From positions 1 through 48,740 of the IMG/VR virus record IMGVR_UViG_3300032278_002677: DNA of 48,740 nt; one strand, 5' to 3'. A program made the translations under genes and the position numbers. Positions within the stretch are counted from its first letter, which is position 1, and every line of letters begins with the position of its first letter. The DNA comes from a virus. Of the stretch, positions 1 to 7,279 are shown one piece after another. The notes beneath the pieces are model-generated. The model had not been told where the DNA came from. It saw only the letters and a list, made by a program, of their open reading frames with translations, and did no database searches.

Positions 1-148
1 GCGCGCACTCAGGATCGCCACCCCACACGCTCGGCTCGACGCCGTAGTCCCGGAGCGACCAGTACGGCGGCGACGTCACGGCGAGGTGCACGCTCGCGTC
101 GGCTAGCGGGATGTTACGGACGTCGCCCACCATCACTTCACAACGCAT
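1..148 (-). CDS. DNA methyltransferase, N-terminal part (cut by window edge)
   Basis: The start ATG is at 148 and the frame runs off the left edge after 49 codons. Residues about 28-32 read TSPPYW, motif IV of N4-cytosine/N6-adenine DNA methyltransferases, followed by SLRDYG and GGDPEC as in phage beta-class enzymes. The right end of the window holds a beta-class methyltransferase that lacks motif IV but has motif I (DPFAGAG), so the two pieces are complementary. A direct join of the window ends is out of frame, and beta-class enzymes usually have some 50-70 residues between these parts. A short stretch therefore seems absent. The start overlaps the preceding small gene by 16 nt, which suggests translational coupling. 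Confidence 0.8.
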   Translation of the reverse strand, partial: MRCEVMVGDVRNIPLADASVHLAVTSPPYWSLRDYGVEPSVWGGDPECA

Positions 149-390
149 GCTTTCCCCTCGGCGGTCAACCACACACGTGCCCGATCGGTCCCGAGCACCT
201 TCCACACCAACCCACCATCAATGCACCGCTGTAGCGATTCCATACCCCGGTGGTACATGGCCATGCCCGAACCCATCCCGGTGTGCGGCCGTCGTGGCGA
301 CACCTCATACACCACCTCCAGCACCGCACAGCCCGGATGCGCCCCCACGTACTCAAGCACCCCCAGCATCCGCTTTCCGATCCACGGCAT
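133..390 (-). CDS. Small winged-helix-like protein
   Basis: 85-aa protein with an ATG 390 start behind a strong GGGAGG ribosome site. The C-terminal half (LWxLGT-like turn, then ARVWLTAEGKA) resembles a winged-helix wing and a MarR/PadR-type end, with LTAEG at the usual place. It overlaps the end of the replication initiator gene by 38 nt and the methyltransferase start by 16 nt, so all three are likely translated from one message. It could be a regulator or a replication accessory protein; the family is not identified. Confidence 0.55.
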   Translation of the reverse strand: MPWIGKRMLGVLEYVGAHPGCAVLEVVYEVSPRRPHTGMGSGMAMYHRGMESLQRCIDGGLVWKVLGTDRARVWLTAEGKACVVK

Positions 391-1735
391 CCGGCGCTCC
401 TCCCTCGGTGGTTTTCATATGCGCCTGCACCGCCTCCAGTAACGTCCGCCGGTCCGTTGTGCCGTCTAGCGACGCGCCCAGCGCGGGGTCCATCTCGGTG
501 ACCGCCCCCAGCAGCAACTCCACCGGCAGATACCGCGCCCGCGTGATGAGGTCCGCCATGTCGGAGTAGGTCAGCGGCTCGGGGTCCGGTGCCTGTGCGG
601 CAGGCTGCGTGACCGGTCCGCGCCCCTCAAGGGTCGCCCGCAACCGCTCCCGCTGCATGCCGGGTGGCTCGGCGCGGTACCAGTTGACCAGATGGTCCGC
701 GATCTTGTCGAAGCTGCGCTGGTCGCCCAGCACGTAGTCGTGCAGCTGGTTCTCGCGCAGCTCGTCGGCGATCTGCTGACTGGTGAATCGCCCATCCTCG
801 GCGCGCTCGGTGCACGCCGCCATACACAGCTCGACCTTGCGCCAGTCCGGCACGCCCAGCTCTTGGGCACCGCCATGCACTGCCGCGGTGACCATGCGGT
901 CCAGCTGTATCTGACACGCCGCCAGGCTCGGACGGTTGCCGCGCTTGTCCCGCTCCGAGTCGAGCATCGACCGCACGTGCGTGTCCAAGTCGCCGCGCCG
1001 CTCCTGCGGCACTTGTGTGTCGATCCGCTGGGCCAGCTCACGTAGCAGCTCTGAATCTAGCGGCCCCACCACCAGCTGCCCGGTGTAGTGGAGGTGCCAC
1101 CCCTGCACGATCGCCGCGCCATCGGCGTCCGTCGCCTGTGCTGGTGCATCACCGGCGCGCTCATCCCCAGGCCTAGAGTAGACCAGAGTACTAGGGCGGC
1201 CATCCTGTAGGGCGATTTGGCCGCTAGGTTGGCCGCTAGGTTGGCCGCTAGGTTGGCCGCTAGGATGGCCGCTAGGTTGTCTGGTAGAGGGGTCTGGGTG
1301 GCCTGTAGAGGGGTATGGGTGGCCGGTTAGGTGGCCGGTAACCTGTCCGGTTAGGTGGCCGGTTAGGTGGCCTGTAGGATGGCCGGTCAGCAGGGTATCC
1401 GGCGGGCCGGCCCGGACCAGCTCCACGTCTACGGTATAGATGCGCACATTCCGCTGCGCGGGCCTCAGTACGTGCAGCAACCCGAGGCCTTCCAGCTCCC
1501 GGGTCCACCTGCGGATCGTGCGCACACTCGTCTGGCAGCGCCGACACAGCAGCTCCTGTGGTGCCTGTATGGGCATGCCGAACCGCCGCCGCTCATCTGA
1601 CAGCAGCAGCAGCTCCTTCAGAAGCGCCACGGACGGCCCACAGAGTGTGTCCCAGCCCTGCGCGCTCACCGCCTTGATGTACGCCATCGGGTGTGGGCGG
1701 TCACCCAGCTGCCTGGAAGTCGTCTGGTCGGGCAT
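353..1735 (-). CDS. Lambda-O-like replication initiator with internal iterons
   Basis: Predicted to bind the phage origin and start replication. I chose ATG 1735 (MPDQTTS, 460 aa) because GGGAGG lies 5 nt upstream; an in-frame GTG at 1804 is weaker. Residues about 30-120 form a winged helix-turn-helix (TSVRTIRRWTRELEGLGLL, then a basic wing), as in phage replication proteins. A low-complexity tetrapeptide tract [ST]G[QH][PL] follows, encoded by 12-bp DNA repeats, then a roughly 230-aa helical C-terminal region. DNA iterons inside the initiator gene are the lambda O arrangement. No helicase or helicase loader was recognised next to it. The C-terminal region may contact a host factor, which is inference. 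Confidence 0.7.
   Translation of the reverse strand: MPDQTTSRQLGDRPHPMAYIKAVSAQGWDTLCGPSVALLKELLLLSDERRRFGMPIQAPQELLCRRCQTSVRTIRRWTRELEGLGLLHVLRPAQRNVRIYTVDVELVRAGPPDTLLTGHPTGHLTGHLTGQVTGHLTGHPYPSTGHPDPSTRQPSGHPSGQPSGQPSGQPSGQIALQDGRPSTLVYSRPGDERAGDAPAQATDADGAAIVQGWHLHYTGQLVVGPLDSELLRELAQRIDTQVPQERRGDLDTHVRSMLDSERDKRGNRPSLAACQIQLDRMVTAAVHGGAQELGVPDWRKVELCMAACTERAEDGRFTSQQIADELRENQLHDYVLGDQRSFDKIADHLVNWYRAEPPGMQRERLRATLEGRGPVTQPAAQAPDPEPLTYSDMADLITRARYLPVELLLGAVTEMDPALGASLDGTTDRRTLLEAVQAHMKTTEGGAPDAVDRKADAGGA
1217..1390. repeat. 12-bp iteron array, probable replication origin
   Basis: About 14 tandem 12-bp units lie inside the initiator gene. Plus-strand positions 1217-1264 hold four perfect copies of ttggccgctagg and 1265-1276 a one-base variant. 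Positions 1319-1390 hold six units of a second type close to gtggccggttag, with degenerate units between. The unit length is a multiple of three, so each adds one tetrapeptide to the protein. By analogy with lambda ori inside O, these are candidate initiator-binding iterons. No strongly AT-rich unwinding tract is evident beside them. Confidence 0.7.
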
Positions 1736-1766
1736 ATTCGCCTCCCGTTGGCGCAGCGCGAGCGTA

Positions 1767-2153
1767 TTACGGTTCTGGCGCATCGTGTACCCCCAACGGC
1801 CCACCGACCGCGTCCATGTAGGCGCGGATGATCTTCTCGCGCAGCTGGCGATCGACCCACACGGATTGACTCGCCCATGCGCGCGTCAGCGGCTGCCTGG
1901 CCGGGACGTCCGGTGGGTAGGTCAGGGTGACTTGCCCCACCTGCGTGTCAAGGCGCAGCTCCAAACACCCCACCGTGATGCCCGCCAGCCGCATGCGGCA
2001 CTGCGCGAGCATCTTCAGGTGCCTGCCCGACTTCGGGGCCCGCTCGGTCTCGCAGGAGTAGAACTCCAGCACCCCGCGGGCGCCGCCGTGTCGGAACGGC
2101 ACCCTGTGGTCTGGTCCTTCGGTTGTATTCTCAGCATCGGTTGCAGCTGCCAT
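1767..2153 (-). CDS. Unknown early protein, faintly SpoVG-like
   Basis: 128 aa from ATG 2153, preceded by CACCAAGGAAG, the ribosome-site leader shared by many early genes here. The middle (RMRLAGITVGCLELRL) and the end (WVDRQLREKIIRAYMDAV) have the beta-strand then 'f-D-relRekI' pattern seen in SpoVG-type and related prophage proteins, but the match is weak. It ends 32 nt upstream of the initiator start. No catalytic motif is visible. Confidence 0.6.
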   Translation of the reverse strand: MAAATDAENTTEGPDHRVPFRHGGARGVLEFYSCETERAPKSGRHLKMLAQCRMRLAGITVGCLELRLDTQVGQVTLTYPPDVPARQPLTRAWASQSVWVDRQLREKIIRAYMDAVGGPLGVHDAPEP

Positions 2154-2190
2154 GATCGTCTTCCTTGGTGTGTGTGGCGAAGCCACCGCC

Positions 2191-2445
2191 CTAGATGGGC
2201 CGCCGCTCTTTCGGGTCCACCGGCAGCTCAGCACCGCGCAGTATCTCGCGCAGCGCGTCCACTAGTTTGCTAGCCGATACCACCGCCCCATCGGCGAGGC
2301 CCACCAGCTGATCGCGTCCAGGCTCATCCTTCTGTGCCGCCAGCAGGTTACGCGCACCTTGAAGCTGGCCCCATATTGTCTGCACGCCAGACTTCATCTC
2401 CAGGATCGTGTGCTCCATCGGGGTCAGCGCCCGGTATCGGATCAT
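2191..2445 (-). CDS. Unknown small helical protein
   Basis: 84 aa from ATG 2445, chosen because GGAGGG lies 7 nt upstream; longer in-frame extensions lack a ribosome site. The sequence is mostly amphipathic helix (MEHTILEMKSGVQTIW, then ASKLVDALREIL) with no recognised family. It sits between the SpoVG-like gene and 2571-2897 in the early minus-strand block. Confidence 0.55.
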   Translation of the reverse strand: MIRYRALTPMEHTILEMKSGVQTIWGQLQGARNLLAAQKDEPGRDQLVGLADGAVVSASKLVDALREILRGAELPVDPKERRPI

Positions 2446-2570
2446 CGACCGTCCCTCCATGTGTGCGACCATACACCATACCCTGCCGGAGGCCCTGGCC
2501 CATGGGCGCTCTTCACGCGCCACCTAGCACTGCCGTATCACCCCAGGGCCACCACGGAGCCAGCAGGACG

Positions 2571-2897
2571 CTAATGCAGCAGCACTTCAATCCCCTCCGG
2601 CGAGCGCAGCGATCTGGCCTCTTGCATATTCATACCCTGCGGAGTGATCGACAGCACCAGCCCGGTGCCGGGCCGCTCATCGTCGGATTCTGACAGCCCC
2701 AGGGTGACGCTGCCGCCGCCCGGCAGGTTGACCAGCAGGGTGTTGTCCGTCGCAAGGTCCGCGTACGCCTCCACGTAGGCCGCTTCAGGGCCGCCCCGGC
2801 GCAGGTCCGCCCGTAGGCGCACCGGCTCGCCCGCCGCGGCCATCGTGGCGATCGCTTCGGCGGTCGGTTGATCAATCTCGATTGTGACGTGCGGCAT
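2571..2897 (-). CDS. Unknown early protein
   Basis: 108 aa. It starts at ATG 2897, overlapping the stop of the upstream gene as TAATG, a sign of translational coupling. The pattern is mixed alpha/beta: a first strand-helix (VTIEIDQPTAEAIATMAAAG), then alternating strands with a GGGSVTLGLSES turn. I recognise no family or catalytic residues. Confidence 0.6.
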   Translation of the reverse strand: MPHVTIEIDQPTAEAIATMAAAGEPVRLRADLRRGGPEAAYVEAYADLATDNTLLVNLPGGGSVTLGLSESDDERPGTGLVLSITPQGMNMQEARSLRSPEGIEVLLH

Positions 2898-3364
2898 TAT
2901 GCCTTGTCCCCCTTGGTGATGCTCCGCGCGCGTGATTCGAGCCCACGCACGTATATGGCCCGGTCCGAATCGTCCACCCGGCTGCGCACCGCCTCACGGA
3001 GCGCCCGCTCGGGCAGCGTGAGCCGTGCGGTCACCATCGGCTTGCCGTCATGCGCATATGCACCCTCCAGCACCAGCGCCGCCTGCACTACCGTGGACAG
3101 CTCCGGCATCGGGTCCACCGGGGTCAGCCGTTCCAGATCGCCCTCTGTGAGCTTAGCGCCCTGGGTGCGGAGGCTCACGACCGCCATGCTGGGGTGGGTC
3201 GCGTACATTCGCAGAAGACTCGACCGCTCCGCGCCCACCTTGCCAAGCCGGTCTAACAGCGCCGCGGCCCGCTCTCCGAACTCCGACGCCTCGCCGGGCG
3301 TCATCGCCGTCTCAGGCGGCCACCCAGCGGCAGCCGCCTGCTCCATCGCCACACCCTCAGCCAT
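2897..3364 (-). CDS. Unknown early protein
   Basis: 155 aa from ATG 3364 with GGAAGGG about 8 nt upstream; the upstream gene ends at 3367, just before this start. The protein is acidic and helical, with conserved-looking segments SEFGERAAALLDRLGKV and LTLPERALREAVRSRV. No domain recognised. It is coupled to the next gene by a TAATG overlap. Confidence 0.6.
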   Translation of the reverse strand: MAEGVAMEQAAAAGWPPETAMTPGEASEFGERAAALLDRLGKVGAERSSLLRMYATHPSMAVVSLRTQGAKLTEGDLERLTPVDPMPELSTVVQAALVLEGAYAHDGKPMVTARLTLPERALREAVRSRVDDSDRAIYVRGLESRARSITKGDKA

Positions 3365-3366
3365 AC

Positions 3367-3579
3367 TTATTGCCCTTCCACGGTGGTGTCTATGGTCATC
3401 TGGTCCGCGAGCCCGTTGAGTACCGCCGTCAGCATGTAGAGCGCCGTGTTGAGCGGCACCACCATCGTCTCCGTTGAGCGCCGCCGTTCTTCCAGCGCTT
3501 CGGCGCGCGTCTCGCAGTCGTCGCATAGCCACTCTATCGTCATCACCACGTCCGCCGCCTGTGTGTCCGTCGCTGCCAT
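3367..3579 (-). CDS. Unknown small protein with CETRA motif
   Basis: 70 aa from ATG 3579, behind the shared leader CACCAAGGAAGGGC. Residues about 20-30 read CDDCETRAEALEE; a CETRADAL motif also appears in the protein at 6776-7231, which suggests related short modules. The rest is a hydrophobic helix (LNTALYMLTAVLNGLADQ). It has its own promoter about 50 bp upstream and ends 2 nt before the next start. Confidence 0.65.
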   Translation of the reverse strand: MAATDTQAADVVMTIEWLCDDCETRAEALEERRRSTETMVVPLNTALYMLTAVLNGLADQMTIDTTVEGQ

Positions 3580-3630
3580 CTTGGTGCCCTTCCTTGGTGC
3601 GTTGCCCGGTTCGTTGCTGCCTCTGCCCAT

Positions 3631-3659
3631 ATAGTAGCGTCTAGCGCCTAGCATGTCAA
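3631..3659 (-). promoter_or_regulatory. Sigma70-type promoter with GCTAG spacer element
   Basis: The minus strand reads TTGACA (3659-3654), a 17-bp spacer and TACTAT (3636-3631). The spacer carries GCTAGGCGCTAG, an element that recurs in the other early promoters of this window. It drives 3367-3579 and the coupled genes after it. Confidence 0.85.
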
Positions 3660-3692
3660 TGGCTGTTTGTCGAATCCTGCGCCGTACGTGCC

Positions 3693-3718
3693 GGCGGGCC
3701 GCTCTGTGGCAGCCCGCC
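3693..3718. other. GC hairpin between early genes
   Basis: A perfect 7-bp stem GGCGGGC/GCCCGCC with a 12-nt loop lies between the small gene ending at 3768 and the promoter at 3659. The minus strand lacks a U-tract after it, so it is a weak terminator candidate. The same arms recur at 10810-10829. Confidence 0.5.
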
Positions 3719-3767
3719 CGTCCGCCGTGCATCGGTGGCTCGTGTGTCCACCGCTCTGCCGGCGGCC

Positions 3768-3875
3768 CTACTTCTCGTTCACGGTCGCGTGGTCTGCCAG
3801 CACTTGCAGCACCTCGGCGAGCGCTCGGTTGGGAAGGGCGCCCCGGATAGCCGCCCGCCCTTTGTCCGGCGTCAT
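3768..3875 (-). CDS. Possible 35-aa protein
   Basis: A 35-codon frame starts at ATG 3875, overlapping the stop of the preceding 30-codon frame (ATGA). The sequence MTPDKGRAAIRGALPNRALA continues with a leucine-rich helix (EVLQVLADHATVNEK), which looks like a real amphipathic protein. Only its coupling supports translation. Confidence 0.4.
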   Translation of the reverse strand: MTPDKGRAAIRGALPNRALAEVLQVLADHATVNEK

Positions 3876-3964
3876 CGGGGTCCACAGAACATCGTCCACA
3901 GGTCGGTCGCCGCGTCGCCGGTCGCCGGCACGTGGGGTTCCTGCCCGGGCATGTATACGGTCAT
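3872..3964 (-). CDS. Possible 30-aa leader-type protein
   Basis: A 30-codon frame (MTVYMPGQEPHVPATGD...) starts at ATG 3964 behind CGCACCAAGG, a shortened form of the common early leader, and ends by ATGA overlap with the next small frame. It is too short to assign. It lies just downstream of the restriction-modification pair and could be the remnant of a phage gene displaced by it. Confidence 0.35.
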   Translation of the reverse strand: MTVYMPGQEPHVPATGDAATDLWTMFCGPR

Positions 3965-4081
3965 GTTGCCTTGGTGCGTAGAGAATCTCTCGCCTCCACC
4001 CGTGACGTTCGAACTGGGCGGTGCAGTCGGGACGTTCCGTGTGGATGAGGGAAGATCGCTCGGGATTGGCGACCGGGCGTC

Positions 4082-5350
4082 CTACGACTTCCTGAATAGG
4101 ACCACGCGGTTCGTGTTCGTACCCTTCGTCCGGTTCGTGACGCCCCAGCAGTTGGATGTCTTGGTGAAATCCTGCTCATTGATGAGAACGAGCTGGGGGT
4201 CAAGTCCGGCGTCCATGCCGCACGGTAGGACGATCTCCTCCAAGCGCACCTTGCCTCCTCGCACTTCACCGACCTCGAACGCGACGTGGCCCCCAGGTCG
4301 GAGCACGCGCATCAACTCGACGAAGACCGATGACATGGCCGCCTGCCATCTCGAGATGTCTCCATGCATCGAGATCTGCACGCGCGCGACATCGATCCCG
4401 CAGAACCAGCACCTGAGCCAGTTATCCTGCGCGTAGTCGACTACGTCAAGGAATGGGGGAGAGGTCACGACGAGGTCGACGGTTCCCGAGGGGATCGTGT
4501 CCGTCGACGCGGCGTCTGTGGTGAGGAGGAGACGTTCCCGCGAGGCATGAGCGAGCTTCCGGCGCGTCGCGTCGTCGCAGGCTCGGAGGAGGGACGTAGT
4601 CTTCCGGAGGATGAGGTCGAGGGCGTCGCGACGAGGAGGCGTCTGGTTCCGGCGCGCGTTGATGTTCCGCTGGGACTTGACGGATACGGCCTGGTTGGGC
4701 GGAAGTGTGTAAACGGAGAAGAAGCCAGGGGAATGCCCAGTCAGTCGGTTTATCGCGACCATCCGGACCCACCGGTCTATCGCGTCCGAGAGGCCGTCCT
4801 TCTCGCGTCGGAGAAGGTATCGCCTCAGCGCGGATATCTCGGCGAGGGTGTCGGGATGGTAGAAAACGAGCAGATCCTCGGGGGCATCGTCAACGTCCGC
4901 GAAGTCGATTTCATCCAGCCGTGAGGCGGTTTGGTCGAACGTGGGTGGGTCTAGGCGGGGCTCGACCAGTACCTGGCTGAGCGGATTGACGTCGCATCCG
5001 ATGGGCGTCCGGCCGAGGAGCGCCGCCTCGAGCAGTGTCGTTCCTCGTCCCATGAAGGGGTCGTAGACCACGTCGCCCACCCCAGTCAGCCGTTCGATGA
5101 AGAAGCGCGGGAGCTGAGGCTTGAAGCAGGCTCGGTAGGAGAGCTCGTGCAGGCTGTGCGCGGCACGTTGCTTGGAGGTCCAGAACTCGTTCACGTAGGT
5201 AGATGTGGGGGCGAGGCCGTCAACGGACGTCTCCGTGACCAGGGTCTCTGTGCCGAACTCCTGAAAGGCTGAGAGTTCGGTATGGAGCTCGTCGGCGTTC
5301 CGCCGTGCAGCCGGGGCTCCCGTTTGGAATAGCTCTAGCTGTTCGTCCAA
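4082..5350 (-). CDS. DNA methyltransferase of a type II restriction-modification pair
   Basis: 422 aa with a TTG 5350 start. Motif I DPFMGRGTTLLEAALLG lies near residue 95-110 and motif IV TSPPF near residue 290-300, followed by a RVLRPGGHVAFEVGEV segment. Motif I before motif IV distinguishes it from the beta-class enzyme at the window ends. TSPPF is typical of N4-cytosine enzymes, so modification at cytosine N4 is the best guess; recognition sequence unknown. The gene starts 4 nt after the putative endonuclease gene, a usual RM layout. Base composition looks less GC-extreme than neighbouring phage genes, which suggests transfer as a cassette. Confidence 0.85.
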   Translation of the reverse strand: MDEQLELFQTGAPAARRNADELHTELSAFQEFGTETLVTETSVDGLAPTSTYVNEFWTSKQRAAHSLHELSYRACFKPQLPRFFIERLTGVGDVVYDPFMGRGTTLLEAALLGRTPIGCDVNPLSQVLVEPRLDPPTFDQTASRLDEIDFADVDDAPEDLLVFYHPDTLAEISALRRYLLRREKDGLSDAIDRWVRMVAINRLTGHSPGFFSVYTLPPNQAVSVKSQRNINARRNQTPPRRDALDLILRKTTSLLRACDDATRRKLAHASRERLLLTTDAASTDTIPSGTVDLVVTSPPFLDVVDYAQDNWLRCWFCGIDVARVQISMHGDISRWQAAMSSVFVELMRVLRPGGHVAFEVGEVRGGKVRLEEIVLPCGMDAGLDPQLVLINEQDFTKTSNCWGVTNRTKGTNTNRVVLFRKS

Positions 5351-5354
5351 CGCG

Positions 5355-5945
5355 CTAGGCCTTTCGCAACAGATCCAGGGCCTTACGTCTCGTCACCTTC
5401 GACGCTGATCCAAGCCGGCCGCTGTGCCACCAATCCCTAACGATTGAAACAGGAACTGTCCAAAACGGGATGTCAGGGAACAACTCGATGTCTGCAAGCA
5501 CGTAGCCGTCAATCTGTTCCAGCTTCTGAAGGAAGCCGCCTACTTCGAACTGCCGACCCGAGCCTACCATCCAGCTCGGGCAGAAGTAGATGCCATTGCG
5601 TGTGATGCTCCGCACCTCCCACATTCTACCCTCGCCATTCATCACGTCGAACGCTGCGCCCTCGCTGTCAGGCAGCGTACCGTCGAGTACCTCTGCGGCC
5701 AACCTCCTCTCGACGATGAACGACACACGGCGCCCATCCCGGAAGTACTGAAGGACATCGTCTGAAGAAATCTTCAACGCCCTAGCGAGATCGGAGACAG
5801 TCCCCTGTCTCCTGCTGGACTTCCAGCTGTAGCACTCGGTGCGCGCAATCCCGCAGCTCCACACCCCACTCGCCCACCCGCGAGTTGCTCTTGCCGCCGT
5901 CAAGCGCCGCCACCAACGCCCGCCGCGCCTCACGCGCTGCCTCAC
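5355..5945 (-). CDS. Putative restriction endonuclease, 5' end uncertain
   Basis: The convincing part covers about 150 residues, from TVSDLARALKISSDDVLQYF (helix-turn-helix-like) to the end. It contains AFDVMNGEGRMWEVRS, a possible PD-(D/E)XK-type active site (D then ExR), and a strand-rich region CPSWMVGSGRQFEV. No good start codon precedes the convincing part. The longest frame (GTG 5945) begins with arginine/tryptophan-rich residues that look like an out-of-frame reading of the overlapping gene 5782-6012, so the original start may have been lost on insertion. It sits 4 nt before the methyltransferase. If 5'-truncated it may be inactive. Confidence 0.6.
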   Translation of the reverse strand: MRQRVRRGGRWWRRLTAARATRGWASGVWSCGIARTECYSWKSSRRQGTVSDLARALKISSDDVLQYFRDGRRVSFIVERRLAAEVLDGTLPDSEGAAFDVMNGEGRMWEVRSITRNGIYFCPSWMVGSGRQFEVGGFLQKLEQIDGYVLADIELFPDIPFWTVPVSIVRDWWHSGRLGSASKVTRRKALDLLRKA

Positions 5946-6012
5946 GGGCTTTCAACAGCATGCGCGTGGCCTGCTCTGAGTTCGCCCGCCGTTGGCCCTC
6001 CGTTAGCGTCAT
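5782..6012 (-). CDS. Unknown small protein, perhaps truncated at the RM insertion
   Basis: 76 aa from ATG 6012 behind AAGGGGAG. An arginine/alanine-rich helix (ATRMLLKAREAAREARRALV) is followed by VGEWGVELRDCAHRVLQLEV. Its last residues are read across the start of the endonuclease region, so the C-terminus may be an artefact of cassette insertion near 5800-5850. No family recognised. Confidence 0.55.
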   Translation of the reverse strand: MTLTEGQRRANSEQATRMLLKAREAAREARRALVAALDGGKSNSRVGEWGVELRDCAHRVLQLEVQQETGDCLRSR

Positions 6013-6057
6013 CGTGCTCCCCTTTCTCTGGTTGGCGGGCCCGCCGGGCCGGTCCGG

Positions 6058-6291
6058 TTACACCGCCGTCGCGTCGTCCGCCAGCGCGTTAAACTCGACC
6101 ACCACGGTGGTATTCGGCACCGTTGCCGTCAGCAGGTCGATCGCGTCCTGCAACCCGTGCCGCACGCCAGCGTAGTAAGTGTGGCTCTGCGAGTGTAATT
6201 CTGCCATGCCCTGGTAGCGCAGCGCCCGATCGTACTCATCGCGTAGCGTCTGCACCAGCGCCCGCTGCCCTGCGTCCCTGTGCGTTGCCAT
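6058..6291 (-). CDS. Small early protein, paralogue of the 6776-7231 product
   Basis: 77 aa from ATG 6291 behind CACCAAGGAAGGGC. The segment SHTYYAGVRHGLQDAI aligns with GHSYLAGMRNGLQQAI near the C-terminus of the protein at 6776-7231, with a similar 'E-(L/V)-H-S' just before it. A small paralogous family of early proteins is therefore present. Function unknown. Confidence 0.65.
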   Translation of the reverse strand: MATHRDAGQRALVQTLRDEYDRALRYQGMAELHSQSHTYYAGVRHGLQDAIDLLTATVPNTTVVVEFNALADDATAV

Positions 6292-6316
6292 CCGGCTCGC
6301 CCTTCCTTGGTGGCCT

Positions 6317-6616
6317 CTACGCCTCGCGCATGTACACCATGCCCCGGTCGTCCACGCCGTCAAAGCGTCCTTCGTCCACCGCCACCTGGACCCGGCGCGT
6401 CAGCTCCGCGTCCGCTTCCGCGTAGGTGTCAAACTCAAACTCGGTGCCAATCTCGTTGAGGTCGCTGCGGTCGTGGTGCATGTCCGTCACGTCGTATGCC
6501 CGCACCCCGTCGTCTGCCCAAGTCACACCACGCGCCGCCAGTTCCTCGGCGGTCAGCACACCGTTGGGTCCTAGGTACTGGTTGTCGTTGTGCTTCCTTA
6601 TTCGCCACGTCTTCAT
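6317..6616 (-). CDS. Unknown small acidic early protein
   Basis: 99 aa from ATG 6616 with AAGGGAAGG upstream. It opens with a basic segment (MKTWRIRKHNDNQYLG), then LTAEELAARGVTWADDG and an acidic tail ending in DDRGMVYMREA. No family recognised. It is the first gene after the promoter at 6671-6699. Confidence 0.6.
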   Translation of the reverse strand: MKTWRIRKHNDNQYLGPNGVLTAEELAARGVTWADDGVRAYDVTDMHHDRSDLNEIGTEFEFDTYAEADAELTRRVQVAVDEGRFDGVDDRGMVYMREA

Positions 6617-6670
6617 TGTGCTGCCTTCCCTTGGGTTCCGTCGCCCGGTTCGTTGCTTGCTTCAATCAAG

Positions 6671-6699
6671 ATCGTAGTGCCTAGCTGCTAGCGGCGCAA
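6671..6699 (-). promoter_or_regulatory. Sigma70-type promoter with GCTAG spacer element
   Basis: The minus strand reads TTGCGC (6699-6694), a 17-bp spacer and TACGAT (6676-6671). The spacer CGCTAGCAGCTAGGCAC carries two GCTAG copies 7 bp apart. Confidence 0.75.
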
Positions 6700-6713
6700 G
6701 GGTAATGAGCGAG

Positions 6714-6727
6714 TTTCTTGCAAGAAA
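6714..6727. promoter_or_regulatory. Perfect 14-bp palindrome upstream of promoter
   Basis: The sequence tttcttgcaagaaa is fully self-complementary and lies 15 bp upstream of the -35 box of the promoter at 6671-6699. It could be an operator. A GC stem (ggcccgc/gcgggcc, 6740-6757) lies just beyond it and may end transcription of the preceding gene, with a weak U-rich stretch following on the minus strand. Confidence 0.45.
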
Positions 6728-6775
6728 GTAGCACGGGCAGGCCCGCCAGCGCGGGCCCGCCGTCCTGCTGCGCCG

Positions 6776-7231
6776 CTAGACCGCCGGCCGGTCACCATCG
6801 CACCACTGCACCGCCGCGAACGCCGCCGCGTCCTCGCTGGCCAACTCCCGCACCGGGGTGCCGCACGCCAGCGCGTTGATCGCCTGCTGTAGCCCGTTCC
6901 GCATGCCCGCGAGGTAGCTGTGCCCCGCCGAGTGCACTTCCGCCTCGCAGTGCTGGAGCGAGACCCTGTGGTGCAGCTCACGCAGCATCGTGAGCGTCCT
7001 TGCCGTGTCGGCGGCCCGTGAGGCGCGCGCCTTGCCTACCTTGACCTCCCGCACGCCGAGTGCGTCCGCCCGGGTCTCACACACCGCCAGCACCACATGC
7101 GCCTCGATCGACTCGCCGCAGCACACGTCAATGTCCTTGCCCGGGTCGCCGGTCGCAATACTGCCGGTCCGCTGTATCACGTGCCATGTGGGGTTGCCGC
7201 CTGCCGTCTGGTTCAGGTCCTGCGCTGCCAT
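6776..7231 (-). CDS. Unknown early protein with CETRA and GLQxAI modules
   Basis: 151 aa from ATG 7231 behind CCAAGGAAGGAC. The N-terminal half has cysteine-containing strands (DVCCGESIEAHVVLAVCETR). CETRADAL matches the CETRAEAL motif of the 3367-3579 protein, and the C-terminal segment GHSYLAGMRNGLQQAI matches the 6058-6291 protein. It thus looks like a two-part protein whose parts also exist as separate small genes. Function unknown. Confidence 0.65.
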   Translation of the reverse strand: MAAQDLNQTAGGNPTWHVIQRTGSIATGDPGKDIDVCCGESIEAHVVLAVCETRADALGVREVKVGKARASRAADTARTLTMLRELHHRVSLQHCEAEVHSAGHSYLAGMRNGLQQAINALACGTPVRELASEDAAAFAAVQWCDGDRPAV

Positions 7232-7279
7232 CGTGCTGTCCTTCCTTGGTGCGTTGCCTCGTCGCTCGGTTCTGCCTCG

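Noticed and set aside
1217-1390. CRISPR-type array
   Set aside because: The repeats are contiguous 12-bp units with no spacers and lie in frame within a gene.
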